Shown: piece by piece, positions 35,459 through 43,386 of the stretch | How the letters are laid out: each line of letters begins with the position of its first letter | How positions within the stretch are numbered: the stretch's first letter is position 1 | Assembly: GCF_003261575.2 (NCBI RefSeq) | Contig: NZ_CP036175.1 | Span: 62,001 to 126,000 of the forward strand | Direction: 5' to 3' | Source of the DNA: Klebsiella huaxiensis | Lineage (GTDB): Bacteria > Pseudomonadota > Gammaproteobacteria > Enterobacterales > Enterobacteriaceae | Length of the DNA stretch: 64,000 bases | Position numbers and translations under genes: made by a program | Notes under the pieces: generated by a model | Told to the model about the DNA's origin: nothing | Databases searched by the model: none | What the model saw: only the letters and a program-made list of their open reading frames with translations

Positions 35459-35478
35459 TACTGTTCATTTATACAGTA
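35459..35478 (+). promoter_or_regulatory. LexA box of tisB/istR
   Basis: TACTGTTCATTTATACAGTA matches the SOS-box pattern TACTG-N10-CAGTA exactly. A -10-like TATACT follows at 35486-35491, so LexA would cover the tisB promoter. The site lies between istR-1 and tisB, as in E. coli. Confidence 0.92.
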
Positions 35479-35590
35479 ATTATTCTATACTGATGGGGTA
35501 CGCAGAGTGACATCTGGGGGCCGCACTTTTACCGGCGCAAATGAAGTCCTGGCTGAAACGGGTGGTGCCGTCAGCGCCTTAACCCCAGCA

Positions 35591-35612
35591 GAGCACACTG
35601 TGTTACGTCAAC
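35591..35612 (+). promoter_or_regulatory. IstR-1 target site in the tisB leader
   Basis: The 22 bases starting GAGCACACTGTG repeat the istR-1 5' region (35342-35363) on the same strand with two changes, so the mRNA can pair with IstR-1. The site starts 150 bp before the toxin gene. Confidence 0.82.
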
Positions 35613-35614
35613 AA

Positions 35615-35671
35615 ATACCCTGAGCAATTTGGGTCGTAGCCGACAGGCCGCGCCTGAAATATGACGGGTAT
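35615..35671. repeat. Miniature ERIC-like element in the tisB leader
   Basis: ATACCCTGAGCAATTTG resembles the ERIC end ATACCCTAAATAATTCG, and TATGACGGGTAT is the other end. Only 57 bp remain, so this looks like an ERIC with the middle deleted. It lies three bases after the IstR-1 target and 69 bases before tisB, and can fold by its ATACCC/GGGTAT ends. Confidence 0.6.
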
Positions 35672-35740
35672 ACCCTGGCTGGCAACAGGCGGCGGAAAGG
35701 TACGCCAGCCGGTCGTGCTCCTGAACCAGAGGAGACGCGT

Positions 35741-35830
35741 ATGGGCGGAGTGGATATCGTTGTTCTGATCCTGAAACTCATGGTTGCCGTGTTGCAACTG
35801 CTTGATGCAGTCCTGAAACAGTTCCGCTGA
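35741..35830 (+). CDS. tisB: SOS-induced membrane toxin TisB
   Basis: A 29-residue peptide too short for ordinary gene callers. It begins MGGVDIVVLILKLMVAVLQL and ends DAVLKQFR, close to E. coli TisB (29 residues, ...LILKLIVAALQLLDAVLKYLK). It forms one amphipathic transmembrane helix with a polar and charged face (D5, K12, Q19, D22, K26). In E. coli, TisB inserts in the inner membrane, lowers the proton motive force and promotes persistence after DNA damage. GGAG at 35730-35733 is a good Shine-Dalgarno. It is controlled by the LexA box at 35459 and by IstR-1. It differs from E. coli at residues 2-4 and at the C-terminus. Confidence 0.92.
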   Translation: MGGVDIVVLILKLMVAVLQLLDAVLKQFR

Positions 35831-35852
35831 TTCAGGTTCAAGTCGCACCTGG

Positions 35853-35874
35853 GAGGGGCGGGAAACCGCCCCTC
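35853..35874 (+). terminator. GAAA-loop hairpin after tisB
   Basis: GAGGGGCGG-GAAA-CCGCCCCTC is a perfect 9-bp stem with a stable tetraloop, 22 bases after the tisB stop. There is no T run, so it may protect the mRNA 3' end rather than terminate. Confidence 0.6.
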
Positions 35875-35900
35875 TACAGGCTAACCCGATGGAGAAAACC

Positions 35901-36347
35901 ATGGCACCGCTGTTGATTGCCGCAATAACCCCAGATGATCCCGGTTTTACGGCGCTGCGAGTCGAAAGCCTGGCGCAAAATTACAATATGCTCCGCCGCC
36001 TGGCAGAGAACTGGCAAAGTGGGGAAAACCGCTTTAACGCCCCGGGAGAAAAGCTGCTGGGTGCCTTTGCATATGGGCAGCTGGTCGGCGTGTGCGGGCT
36101 GAACATCGACCCTTTTAGCCAGCAGTTGCGGGCCGGGCGCATTCGCCATTTATATATCGGTGAGCGCCACCGTCGACAGGGGATTGGGCACCAGCTGTTG
36201 GTTTCGGTTATCACTCACTCTGGCACCAGCTTTGATTTTCTCAATACTCATGCGCCGTCAACGGCCTGGTCGTTTTATGAAAATCTGGGATTTCGCCCGG
36301 TATATGATGAGCCTCAGGTCACACATCGTCTGTTCTGCTCACTTTAG
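35901..36347 (+). CDS. GNAT-family N-acetyltransferase
   Basis: A 148-residue GNAT acetyltransferase. Motif A is RIRHLYIGERHRRQGIGHQL (about residues 80-100), with the Q/RxxGxG/A acetyl-CoA loop as RRQGIG. Motif B is in PSTAWSFYENLGFRPVYDE near the C-terminus. An in-frame ATG at 35889 exists, but GGAGA at 35891 is properly spaced for 35901. The acceptor is unknown. It follows tisB after 70 bp, with the GAAA hairpin between, so co-transcription with the toxin is possible but unproven. Confidence 0.87.
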   Translation: MAPLLIAAITPDDPGFTALRVESLAQNYNMLRRLAENWQSGENRFNAPGEKLLGAFAYGQLVGVCGLNIDPFSQQLRAGRIRHLYIGERHRRQGIGHQLLVSVITHSGTSFDFLNTHAPSTAWSFYENLGFRPVYDEPQVTHRLFCSL

Positions 36348-36417
36348 CCATCGCTGGCTGCCGGGGAGAGCGCATGTTACAGTCCAGTGACGTTTTATTC
36401 CCCATATCCGGGCCGTA

Positions 36418-37251
36418 ATGACCATCACCGTATTCTGTATTTTGCTGTTCGCTGCTCTGCTTCACGCCAGCTGGAACGCTATCGTTAAAGCGAGCGGCGA
36501 TAAGATGTATGCGGCAATCGGCGTTAGCGGTTCAGCCGCATTAATTGCCCTCGTTTTACTCCCCTTTGCCCCACAACCCACACTCGCCAGCGTGCCGTTT
36601 CTTGCTGTCTCCTGTGCGTTACAGGTGGTGTACACGGTGCTGGTGGCGAAAACCTACCAGGTCTCGGATATGAGCCAGACCTATCCGCTGATGCGCGGAA
36701 CCGCGCCGCTGCTGGTGGCGATAATCAGCGTCACTTTCCTTGGCGACCACCTCTCGCCGCTGGCGTGGCTGGGAATTGGCGTCATTTGCCTGGCGATTCT
36801 GGCGATGGCTTTTAACGGGCGATCCCGTTCAAGTACCGGTATTGTACTGGCGCTGATTAACGCCTGTTTTATTGCCGGTTACACGCTGGTGGACGGAACC
36901 GGGGTGCGGCTTTCAGAAACCGCGCTGGGCTATACGCTGTGGACCTTTTTCATGAACGGTTTTTGTCTACTGAGCTGGGCGATGATCGCCCGACGCCCGC
37001 AGGCCAGTCGCTATTTACGCCAGCACTGGAAGAAGGGAATGGTCGGCGGCATCGGTACCATGGGCTCTTACGGTCTGGCGCTGTGGGCAATGACTCAGGC
37101 ACCGCTGGCGGTGGTCGCCGCTCTGCGCGAAACCTCTATTCTTTTCGGCGCGGTTATCGCTTTTATCTTACTGAAAGAGAAGGTGGTTCCACTGCGTATC
37201 GTTGCTGCCTGCGGTATCGCCGCCGGGGCGATTCTGCTACGGCTGTCGTAA
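36418..37251 (+). CDS. EamA/DMT-family transporter
   Basis: A 277-residue inner-membrane protein with ten predicted membrane segments in two EamA repeats (residues about 5-135 and 145-277). Typical stretches are FAALLHASWNAIVKASGDK and SILFGAVIAFILLKEKVVPLR. Members export amino acids, metabolites or drugs, and the substrate here is unknown. It stands alone, with an ERIC directly after its stop. Confidence 0.86.
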   Translation: MTITVFCILLFAALLHASWNAIVKASGDKMYAAIGVSGSAALIALVLLPFAPQPTLASVPFLAVSCALQVVYTVLVAKTYQVSDMSQTYPLMRGTAPLLVAIISVTFLGDHLSPLAWLGIGVICLAILAMAFNGRSRSSTGIVLALINACFIAGYTLVDGTGVRLSETALGYTLWTFFMNGFCLLSWAMIARRPQASRYLRQHWKKGMVGGIGTMGSYGLALWAMTQAPLAVVAALRETSILFGAVIAFILLKEKVVPLRIVAACGIAAGAILLRLS

Positions 37252-37253
37252 TC

Positions 37254-37380
37254 TATACCCTAAATAATTCGAGTTGCAGGAAGGCGGCAAGAGAGTGAAT
37301 CCCCAGGAGCTTACTTCAGTAAGTGACTGAGGTGAACGAGCGCAGCCAACGCATCTGCAACTTGAAGTATGACGGGTATA
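37254..37380. repeat. Full-length ERIC element (127 bp)
   Basis: It starts TATACCCTAAATAATTCGAG and ends TTGAAGTATGACGGGTATA, with core GTGAATCCCCAGGAGCTTAC and TCAGTAAGTGACTGAGGTG. This is the canonical length. It lies between the DMT transporter and emrD. Confidence 0.96.
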
Positions 37381-37553
37381 TACATGGCAACATTAGTTGC
37401 CGATTATTGTTTACAAAACCTGCCTGAAATACCCCGATAATCCCTCCGATCAGGGTTGTTCTGTCATTTTTATGTGGTAGATTCCTCCATCGTTTTGCGG
37501 GTGTGTTAGTCACATATTCTTTATCTTCTATATTTCACAAAGTATTCATCGAC

Positions 37554-38738
37554 ATGAAACGGCATAAGAACTTCAATTTGTTGTTGATGCTGGTACTGCT
37601 GGTGGCCGTAGGCCAGATGGCGCAGACCATTTATATTCCGGCGATAGCCGATATGGCGATATCGCTCAACGTTCGTGAGGGCGCGGTGCAGAGCGTCATG
37701 GCCGCTTATCTGCTGACCTACGGCGTATCGCAGCTCTTCTACGGCCCGCTATCGGATCGCGTTGGTCGTCGCCCGGTGATCCTTGTGGGGATGTCTATTT
37801 TTATGCTGGCGACGCTGGTTGCCATCACTACCCATAGCCTACCGGTGCTGATCGCCGCCAGCGCAATGCAGGGGATGGGCACCGGGGTCGGCGGCGTGAT
37901 GGCGCGAACCCTGCCGCGCGATCTGTATGAAGGCGCACAGCTCAGGCACGCTAATAGTCTGTTGAATATGGGAATTCTGGTCAGTCCGCTGCTCGCGCCG
38001 CTGATTGGCGGTATTCTCGATACCCTGTGGAACTGGCGGGCCTGCTACGTCTTCCTGCTGGTGCTTTGTGCTGGCGTGACCTTCAGCATGGCGCGCTGGA
38101 TGCCGGAAACCCGACCAACCGGCGCGCCGCGTACCCGGCTTATCACCAACTACAAAACCCTGTTCGGTACCGGCGCGTTTAACTGCTATTTGCTGATGCT
38201 GATCGGCGGCCTGGCGGGGATCGCCGTTTTTGAAGCCTGTTCCGGCGTACTGATGGGCGCGGTGCTGGGTTTGAGCAGCATGTCGGTCAGTATCCTGTTT
38301 ATTCTGCCGATCCCGGCGGCGTTTTTTGGCGCCTGGTTTGCCGGACGCCCGAATAAACGCTTCCCAACGCTGATGTGGCAATCGGTGATTTGCTGCCTGC
38401 TGGCGGGGGTGATGATGTGGATCCCGGGCTTGCTGGGCATCATGACCGTCTGGACCCTGCTGGTGCCCGCCGCGCTGTTCTTTTTTGGCGCGGGGATGCT
38501 GTTCCCGCTGGCGACCAGCGGTGCGATGGAACCATTTCCTTTCCTCGCGGGAACCGCCGGGGCGCTGGTGGGTGGGCTGCAAAACATTGGCTCCGGCGTG
38601 CTGGCATGGCTGTCGGCAATGATGCCGCAGACCGGTCAGGGCAGCCTGGGCCTGTTAATGATGCTGATGGGCTTGCTGATTCTGCTGTGCTGGCTGCCGC
38701 TGGCATCGCGGTTTAGCCGCCACCAGCAGCCGGTTTAA
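37554..38738 (+). CDS. emrD: Multidrug efflux MFS transporter EmrD
   Basis: EmrD (394 residues, same length as E. coli) is a 12-segment MFS proton antiporter for amphipathic drugs and uncouplers. The loop GPLSDRVGRRPVILVG (about residues 59-74) is the MFS A-motif. The frame is open back to 37503, but MKRHKNFNLLLMLVLLVAVG at 37554 is the family start. In E. coli it is also near tisB and ivbL. No break is visible. Confidence 0.96.
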   Translation: MKRHKNFNLLLMLVLLVAVGQMAQTIYIPAIADMAISLNVREGAVQSVMAAYLLTYGVSQLFYGPLSDRVGRRPVILVGMSIFMLATLVAITTHSLPVLIAASAMQGMGTGVGGVMARTLPRDLYEGAQLRHANSLLNMGILVSPLLAPLIGGILDTLWNWRACYVFLLVLCAGVTFSMARWMPETRPTGAPRTRLITNYKTLFGTGAFNCYLLMLIGGLAGIAVFEACSGVLMGAVLGLSSMSVSILFILPIPAAFFGAWFAGRPNKRFPTLMWQSVICCLLAGVMMWIPGLLGIMTVWTLLVPAALFFFGAGMLFPLATSGAMEPFPFLAGTAGALVGGLQNIGSGVLAWLSAMMPQTGQGSLGLLMMLMGLLILLCWLPLASRFSRHQQPV

Positions 38739-38757
38739 AGCTTATCCGGTTCGTGAC

Positions 38758-38774
38758 GCGGGCTACCGGCCCGC
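38758..38774. terminator. Small GC hairpin between emrD and the TetR gene
   Basis: GCGGGC and GCCCGC pair around TACCG, in the short gap between two convergent genes. There is no T run. Confidence 0.45.
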
Positions 38775-38789
38775 AGATGGCGGTGAATC

Positions 38790-39437
38790 TCAGCCGCCAA
38801 TTCCGTGGCCAATCAGTGCCAGCGCGTGGCTGACAATCATCTGCTTGTTCACTGATTGCAATCGCACGTCGGTGTGGGTACGCGAAAACGGCACCAGTAC
38901 CAGGCTTATTAAGGTAGTAAACAGCAGCTCCGGCGACAGCGCCGGGTTGAGTTTGCCCTCCTGCTGCCAGCGGCGCACCGTCGCCAGCATTTTGTGGTAT
39001 TTCTCATCGCCAAAACGCGCGTGCATATGCTGACGCAGTACCGGCATCTCGCCGATGATCTCCTGCATCCACAGCGGTGCGAACCATGCATTTTTCTCCG
39101 CCATCGCCGCCAGGGTTTCAATAAGCAGGGTAAAAGCGGTCACCGGCTCATCGCTATGTTCAACAAAAATTAGGCCGATATTGTTGCGCAGCGGCATAAA
39201 GCGCTCTTCGACCAGCTTTTCCACCAGCGCCTCCCGCGAACTGAAATAGTAGTGCAGCATCGCGGGCGTCACCCCCGCTTCTTTGGCAATGGCGTTCAGT
39301 GAAATCCGCGCGATCCCGTGGCGGGCAAACAGCGCCAGGGCAATATCCATCAGCTGTTCGCGGTTGGCGGAACCGGATTTTTGCCCGCGCGGGCGACCGG
39401 GGCGACGTGGGGCTTCATTGTCTTTTTGTGCTGACAT
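38790..39437 (-). CDS. TetR-family transcriptional repressor
   Basis: A 215-residue TetR regulator. The N-terminal HTH is at residues about 25-70 (LFARHGIARISLNAIAKEAGVTPAMLHYYFSSREALVEKL), and the C-terminal part is an all-helical ligand domain. The basic N-terminal tail (APRRPGRPRGQKSG) is common in the family. It is divergent from a DHA2 drug exporter, and a shared 80-bp gap has an AT palindrome, so it most likely represses that exporter. Confidence 0.9.
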   Translation of the reverse strand: MSAQKDNEAPRRPGRPRGQKSGSANREQLMDIALALFARHGIARISLNAIAKEAGVTPAMLHYYFSSREALVEKLVEERFMPLRNNIGLIFVEHSDEPVTAFTLLIETLAAMAEKNAWFAPLWMQEIIGEMPVLRQHMHARFGDEKYHKMLATVRRWQQEGKLNPALSPELLFTTLISLVLVPFSRTHTDVRLQSVNKQMIVSHALALIGHGIGG

Positions 39438-39479
39438 CGTATGGCGATCCCTTGACCTGATTCATCATTTCCCTAAATA

Positions 39480-39499
39480 TTAATTATGTATTTAATTAA
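39480..39499. promoter_or_regulatory. Candidate TetR operator
   Basis: TTAATTA-TGTATT-TAATTAA is a 7-bp inverted repeat around 6 bases, 18 bp before the exporter start in the divergent gap. It fits a dimeric repressor site. Confidence 0.55.
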
Positions 39500-39517
39500 T
39501 TTCAAGCGAGTGATGCT

Positions 39518-41014
39518 ATGACATCTGAAGTCGCGAGCCAACCGGCGGTACCCTCGATCCGCCTGCTCTTCAGCGCTCTACTGCTGGTCATGCTGCTATC
39601 AGCGCTGGACCAGACTATTGTCTCGACCGCGCTGCCGACCATCGTCGGCGAACTCGGCGGGCTGGATAAACTCTCGTGGGTAGTGACCGCCTATATCCTC
39701 AGTTCGACCATCGCGGTACCGCTGTACGGCAAATTTGGCGACCTGTTCGGACGAAAAATCGTCCTGCAGGTGGCGATCGTGCTGTTCCTTGCCGGTTCTG
39801 CCCTGTGCGGGCTGGCACAGAACATGACCCAACTGGTGCTGATGCGCGCCCTGCAAGGGTTGGGCGGTGGTGGCCTGATGGTGATCAGCATGGCGGCGGT
39901 GGCCGATGTGATCCCGCCTGCTAATCGCGGTCGCTATCAGGGGTTATTTGGTGGTGTTTTTGGCCTGGCGACGGTGATCGGGCCGTTAATCGGCGGCTTC
40001 CTGGTGCAGCACGCCTCCTGGCGCTGGATTTTCTACATCAACCTGCCGCTGGGCCTGTTCGCGCTGCTGGTGATCGGCGCGGTTTTTCACAGCAGCAACA
40101 AGCGCAGCCAGCACCAGATCGACTGGCTGGGGGCGATTTACCTCAGTATGGCGCTACTGTGCATCATTCTGTTTACCTCCGAGGGTGGCAGCGTCCGCGC
40201 GTGGAACGACCCGCAGTTGTGGTGCATTCTGGCCTTTGGCGTGGTGGGGATTATCGGTTTTATTCATGAAGAACGACTTGCCGCAGAGCCGATTATTCCG
40301 CTCTCATTATTCCGCAACCGCAGCTTTCTGCTGTGCAGCCTGATTGGCTTTGTCGTTGGGATGTCGTTGTTTGGTTCGGTGACCTTCCTGCCGCTCTATT
40401 TGCAGGTGGTGAAAGCGGCGACGCCGACCGAGGCGGGGCTACAGCTGATCCCGCTGATGGGCGGTCTGCTGCTAACCTCGATCATCAGCGGACGCATTAT
40501 CAGCCATACCGGTAAGTACCGGGTGTTTCCAATTATCGGCACCCTGCTGGGCGTGGTGGGAATGGTGCTGCTGACGCGCATTACCATCCACTCGCCAATG
40601 TGGCAGCTGTATCTGTTCACCGGCGTGCTGGGAGCGGGTCTGGGACTGGTGATGCAGGTGCTGATACTGGCAGTGCAGAACGCGATGCCTGCGCAAATGT
40701 ACGGCGTGGCGACCTCCGGCGTGACGCTGTTCCGCTCGATTGGCGGCTCTATCGGCGTGGCGCTGTTTGGCGCAGTATTCACCCATGTATTGCAAAATAA
40801 CCTGCAACACCTGCTGCCGGAAGGTGCGCAGCTGCCGCGGGCGCTGAATCCGGCGGCGGTACAGAATTTGCCTGCGGAGATTCGTCTGGATTACCTCGAC
40901 TCCTTCGGGGCCGCTATCCACGCGGCATTCCTGATGGCGGCCTGCATTATGGCGGTGGCGTTTGTGCTCTCCTGGCTACTGAAAGAAGCACCGCTGAAAA
41001 CGACTGCTCACTAG
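39518..41014 (+). CDS. DHA2-family MFS drug exporter
   Basis: A 498-residue inner-membrane protein with about 14 membrane segments. The DHA2 marks are LDQTIVSTALPTIVGELGG (about residues 28-46), the A-motif GKFGDLFGRKIVLQV and the C-motif GVFGLATVIGPLIGGFLV. Related proteins (EmrB/MdtD type) export drugs by proton antiport. There is no adaptor (EmrA-like) gene next to it, so it probably works alone. A TetR gene is divergent. Its last four bases overlap the end of the LysR gene on the other strand. Confidence 0.9.
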   Translation: MTSEVASQPAVPSIRLLFSALLLVMLLSALDQTIVSTALPTIVGELGGLDKLSWVVTAYILSSTIAVPLYGKFGDLFGRKIVLQVAIVLFLAGSALCGLAQNMTQLVLMRALQGLGGGGLMVISMAAVADVIPPANRGRYQGLFGGVFGLATVIGPLIGGFLVQHASWRWIFYINLPLGLFALLVIGAVFHSSNKRSQHQIDWLGAIYLSMALLCIILFTSEGGSVRAWNDPQLWCILAFGVVGIIGFIHEERLAAEPIIPLSLFRNRSFLLCSLIGFVVGMSLFGSVTFLPLYLQVVKAATPTEAGLQLIPLMGGLLLTSIISGRIISHTGKYRVFPIIGTLLGVVGMVLLTRITIHSPMWQLYLFTGVLGAGLGLVMQVLILAVQNAMPAQMYGVATSGVTLFRSIGGSIGVALFGAVFTHVLQNNLQHLLPEGAQLPRALNPAAVQNLPAEIRLDYLDSFGAAIHAAFLMAACIMAVAFVLSWLLKEAPLKTTAH

Positions 41015-41925
41015 GTGGTGGCGGCAATACGCAGCAGCGCCCGACGCAGGGCTGGTGCAGCGAAATCGATAAATTTACGTAGCTTGAGCGGGGCCAGGTC
41101 CCGGGCGTTAGAGAGCAGATGCACCGGCGCGGGTTCCGGCTCCATCGTTTGAAAAATCAGCTTCAGTTCGCCGCACACCAGGCCATCGATAGCCTGGTAA
41201 TGCAGCAGGCGCGCCACGCCAGCCCCCAGTCGGGCGGCATCGGCGGCGCTCTCCGGGGTGGTCACCGAAAGCACCGGAGCGATCGCGACCAGCCGGTCTT
41301 GCGCTTCTGTGGTATTAAACCGCCAGCCGCTGTAGGGCATCGGCGACTCAATGTGAATCATCGGCAGCATGGTCAGATCGCGTGGGCGTTCTGGCGTGCC
41401 GTGTTTTTCCAGCAACCCCGGATGCGCACAGGTGACGATGCGCATCTCACCAAGGCGGGTCGCCACCATCCCGCTATCCGGCAAGGCACCGATACGTACC
41501 GCTAAATCAACATGATCGTCCACCAGGTCGGCGTTGCGATCGCTAAGCAGTAAACGGACGCGAATCTGCGGGTAACGGGCAAGAAATTCCGTGATTACCG
41601 GTAAAACGTGCTGACGACCAAACATGATAGGCGCAGAGATCGTCAGCTCGCCTTTTGGTTCCTGATATTCACCCGCCGCCTGGCGCTCGGCGTTCTCCAC
41701 CTCTTCGAGGATCTGCCGCGCGGCGGCGACATAATCGGCTCCGGCATCGGTCAGCGTTAGCTTGCGGGTTGTACGGATGAGCAGGCGTGCACCGAGCGTA
41801 TTTTCCAGTTCGGCAATATTGCGGCTGACGGTGGTCAGAGGCGTATTTAGCGCCCGCGCCGCTGCCGACATACTGCCGAGTTCAGTCACTTTCACCAGCA
41901 GCGCCATGGCGCTGAGTCGGTCCAT
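41011..41925 (-). CDS. LysR-family transcriptional regulator
   Basis: A 304-residue LysR regulator of the AaeR/DsdC-like CrgA branch. The winged HTH covers residues about 3-62 (VTELGSMSAAARALNTPLTTVSRNIAELENTLGARLLIRTTRKLTL), and the effector domain covers about 88-295. The frame is open to 41994, but MDRLSAMALL at 41925 is the usual start of this branch. It is divergent, across 102 bp, from the flavin-binding/NTF2-like gene pair at 42028-43124, which it probably controls. Confidence 0.88.
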   Translation of the reverse strand: MDRLSAMALLVKVTELGSMSAAARALNTPLTTVSRNIAELENTLGARLLIRTTRKLTLTDAGADYVAAARQILEEVENAERQAAGEYQEPKGELTISAPIMFGRQHVLPVITEFLARYPQIRVRLLLSDRNADLVDDHVDLAVRIGALPDSGMVATRLGEMRIVTCAHPGLLEKHGTPERPRDLTMLPMIHIESPMPYSGWRFNTTEAQDRLVAIAPVLSVTTPESAADAARLGAGVARLLHYQAIDGLVCGELKLIFQTMEPEPAPVHLLSNARDLAPLKLRKFIDFAAPALRRALLRIAATT

Positions 41926-42027
41926 AATTATCCCATTTTTCGGAAAGATGATTGCCGGATCCCCACTATTATCTTTTTTGCCGACACAGTCCATGATGAG
42001 TCATGCCACATCGCCTCTGGAGGATTT

Positions 42028-42654
42028 ATGTCAGCAGACTTTCTTGATATCGCCATGACCCCGAACGTGATGGATGTTCAGCATGAGATGGGCAGCGACG
42101 GGATGTGGCAGTCGCCGTATCGCCCGCGCAAAGGCGAGCGCTTCAGCGATAGCGAAGAGGGGATGATCACCACCCGCGATAGCTTCTACCTGGCGACGAT
42201 TTCGCAAACTGGCTGGCCCTATATTCAGCATCGCGGCGGCCCGGTGGGTTTCCTGCATCTGTTGGATGAGACCACGCTGGCGATGGCAGATTTTTCTGGT
42301 AATCGCCAATACATCACCACCGGCAATTTGCGCGGTAGTGACCGGGCCTGCTTGTTTTTGATGGATTATCCGCGCCGTGCCAGGCTGAAAATCTACGCCA
42401 CCGTGGAAGTTGTGGCAGCGGGGAGCGACCCGGAATTATTGGCGCGGGTCACGCCGGAGAACTACCGGGCCAGAATCGAGCGTATTTTTCGCTTTCATTT
42501 ACAGGCTTTTGACTGGAACTGCCCTCAGCATATTACTCCCCGCTATACCGCTCAGCAGGTGGCGGAGTATAGCCAGACGCTGCAACAGCGTATTGACGAA
42601 CTGGAGCGGGAAAATCAGCGTCTGCAGCAGCGTATTCAAACAGGAGATTCATGA
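42028..42654 (+). CDS. Pyridoxamine 5'-phosphate oxidase-like FMN-binding protein
   Basis: A 208-residue protein of the PNPOx-like split-barrel fold (residues about 35-165: DSFYLATISQTGWPYIQHRGG, LAMADFSGNRQYITTGNL), which normally binds FMN or F420. The C-terminal 40 residues (VAEYSQTLQQRIDELERENQ and onward) are a likely coiled coil. GGAGG lies before the ATG. Its stop overlaps the start of the next gene by four bases. The reaction is unknown; a reductase or oxidase on a small xenobiotic is a guess. Confidence 0.86.
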   Translation: MSADFLDIAMTPNVMDVQHEMGSDGMWQSPYRPRKGERFSDSEEGMITTRDSFYLATISQTGWPYIQHRGGPVGFLHLLDETTLAMADFSGNRQYITTGNLRGSDRACLFLMDYPRRARLKIYATVEVVAAGSDPELLARVTPENYRARIERIFRFHLQAFDWNCPQHITPRYTAQQVAEYSQTLQQRIDELERENQRLQQRIQTGDS

Positions 42655-43124
42655 TGACCGAACAACGTCCGCCTCTACCGCCGTTTACCCGCGAGAGCGC
42701 CGCGCAAAAAGTGCGGGCAGCTGAAGATGGCTGGAACAGCCGAGATGCCGGAAAGGTCGCGCTGGCCTACACCGTCGATAGCGAATGGCGTAATCGCAGC
42801 GAATTTGTGCACGGCAGGACGCAAATTATCGACTTTTTGCAGCGAAAATGGCGTAAAGAGCAGGAATACCGTCTGATTAAGGAGCTGTGGGCGTGGAGCG
42901 ATAATCGTATTGCGGTGCGCTTTGCCTATGAGTGGCACGACGACAGCGGCAACTGGTTTCGCTCCTACGGCAATGAGAACTGGGAATTTGACGAGCGTGG
43001 CCTGATGCAGACGCGCTACGCCTGCATCAACGACCTGCCGATCGCCGAGAGCGAGCGCCTGTTCCACTGGCCCCAGGGGCGTCGCCCGGACGATCACCCG
43101 GGATTGAGTGAACTTGGGTTGTAA
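42651..43124 (+). CDS. DUF1348, NTF2-like protein
   Basis: A 157-residue protein of the NTF2/SnoaL-like cone fold (DUF1348): AAEDGWNSRDAGKVALAYT near residue 22, SEWRNRSEFVHGR near 43, then the paired strands RFAYEWHDDSGNWFRSYGNE. Two adjacent ATG codons (42651, 42654) are possible starts. It is translationally coupled to the PNPOx-like gene, with the LysR gene divergent. The biochemical role is not known. Confidence 0.86.
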   Translation: MMTEQRPPLPPFTRESAAQKVRAAEDGWNSRDAGKVALAYTVDSEWRNRSEFVHGRTQIIDFLQRKWRKEQEYRLIKELWAWSDNRIAVRFAYEWHDDSGNWFRSYGNENWEFDERGLMQTRYACINDLPIAESERLFHWPQGRRPDDHPGLSELGL

Positions 43125-43169
43125 GGCGCGTCCCCCGTTCTATGGAACGAGCCTCATCGTTGAAGAGAT

Positions 43170-43263
43170 GCCCGGAGGCAGTGCTGCGCAGCTGTCCGGG
43201 CTACTCGATCGCAGCCGACGGTGAACCCGTAGCCCGGGCAGGCGCATTGCGCCGCCCCCGGGA
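43170..43263. repeat. REP pair before nlpA
   Basis: GCCCGGAGGCAGTGCTGCGC, ending GTCCGGGCTAC, and GTAGCCCGGGCAGGCGCATT, ending CCCGGGAG, are two facing REP palindromes between the NTF2-like gene and nlpA. No gene is seen in this gap. Confidence 0.82.
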
Positions 43264-43386
43264 GAAAGGGGGAAGATGATTTTATTTCCGATTGCCGTTT
43301 TTGCGTTTAAAACCTCACCGCAAAGTCGTTATAGTTTCAGACGAAAAAATAATAACGATTCTCTATGGACTGACGGGGTAATAACA

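Noticed and set aside
35541..35582. 13-codon ORF in the tisB leader as a possible tisA
   Set aside because: In E. coli tisA is a non-toxic leader frame. This short frame has no clear similarity to it that I can confirm, so it was not annotated.
37839..38582. 247-residue ORF opposite emrD
   Set aside because: Shadow of the intact EmrD gene; Gln/His/Arg-rich translation typical of antisense GC-rich frames.
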